This document shows positions 34,692 through 34,727 of a stretch of DNA of 34,727 nucleotides, piece after piece (the first letter of the stretch is position 1; every line of letters begins with the position of its first letter). The translations under genes and the position numbers were made by a program. This DNA comes from Frankiales bacterium. Its GTDB lineage: Bacteria; Actinomycetota; Actinomycetes; Mycobacteriales; SCTD01. Below the pieces are notes generated by a model. It was not told the DNA's origin and made no database searches. It was given only the letters and a program-made list of their open reading frames with translations. The DNA lies in contig JAODND010000006.1 of the NCBI GenBank assembly GCA_025465465.1, forward strand, positions 1-34,727, read 5' to 3'.

Positions 34692-34727
34692 ATGGCGTAC
34701 TACCGGTCGGTCGGCGAGGTTCCCCGC
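34692..34727 (+). CDS. hmgA: Homogentisate 1,2-dioxygenase, partial (first 12 codons)
   Basis: Only the first 12 residues are in the window: MAYYRSVGEVPR. This matches the well-conserved N-terminus of bacterial homogentisate dioxygenases, which open the aromatic ring of homogentisate to maleylacetoacetate (EC 1.13.11.5). The start lies three bases after the hppD stop, so the two are co-transcribed. With so few residues the call rests on the N-terminal motif plus pathway context. Confidence 0.75.
   Translation, partial: MAYYRSVGEVPR

Overview
This window is chromosomal DNA of a high-GC actinobacterium (Actinomycetota). The evidence is strongly GC-biased third codon positions, frequent GTG/TTG starts, a mycothiol synthase (mshD), the orphan nitrogen regulator GlnR, an LmeA-type lipid-binding protein and a DUF1416 (SseC) protein. 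A Nocardioidaceae or Intrasporangiaceae-like host is plausible, but I cannot fix the genus from sequence alone.

Layout: (1) 1-1647, leftward: a cut-off family 2 glycosyltransferase, then the sulfur pair SseC-rhodanese (CysA2 type) ending in a long hairpin. (2) 1920-8.6 kb, an accessory patch with lower GC in places: a small methyltransferase, and three proteins that each begin with a DUF4214-like module but carry different catalytic domains (sulfotransferase, DUF1796 papain-like, alpha/beta-hydrolase-like). They sit beside a CAP10/GT90 glycosyltransferase and a 797-residue two-part GT4 protein. (3) 8.2-22.3 kb, leftward and almost gap-free: an ABC-2 polysaccharide exporter (permease + ATPase), a MoxR/DUF58/membrane-protein module, an RgpF-WbsX fusion, a DUF4012 protein, a small secreted protein, a large secreted GH99-like protein, LmeA and a membrane protein. 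(4) 22.4-26 kb: glnR, a P-loop kinase-like gene, mshD and an MFS transporter. (5) 26-31 kb: an MMPL exporter with its TetR regulator, a DoxX protein, a Crp/Fnr regulator and an LppX/LprAFG-like lipoprotein. (6) 31-34.7 kb: phenylalanine/tyrosine catabolism (pterin carbinolamine dehydratase, phenylalanine hydroxylase, two Lrp regulators, HPPD, and the first codons of homogentisate dioxygenase).

The genes of regions 2 and 3 read as a locus that builds, decorates and exports a cell-surface glycan. GT2, GT4, GT90 and RgpF-WbsX would assemble it. The sulfotransferase, methyltransferase and the hydrolase- and peptidase-like DUF4214 proteins would modify it or its carrier, and the ABC-2 transporter would export it. 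The secreted GH99-like and DUF4012 proteins would act outside the membrane. In Mycobacterium tuberculosis sseC2-cysA2-thiX-lmeA-glnR-mshD (Rv0814c-Rv0819) are contiguous in this order. Here the same flanks are separated by about 19 kb of glycan genes, so the locus looks inserted into, or expanded within, a conserved neighbourhood.

The best candidate for something undescribed is the DUF4214-module set at 2.9-9.2 kb. Two structured palindromic intergenic elements (28864-28956 and 32746-32837) also deserve attention.
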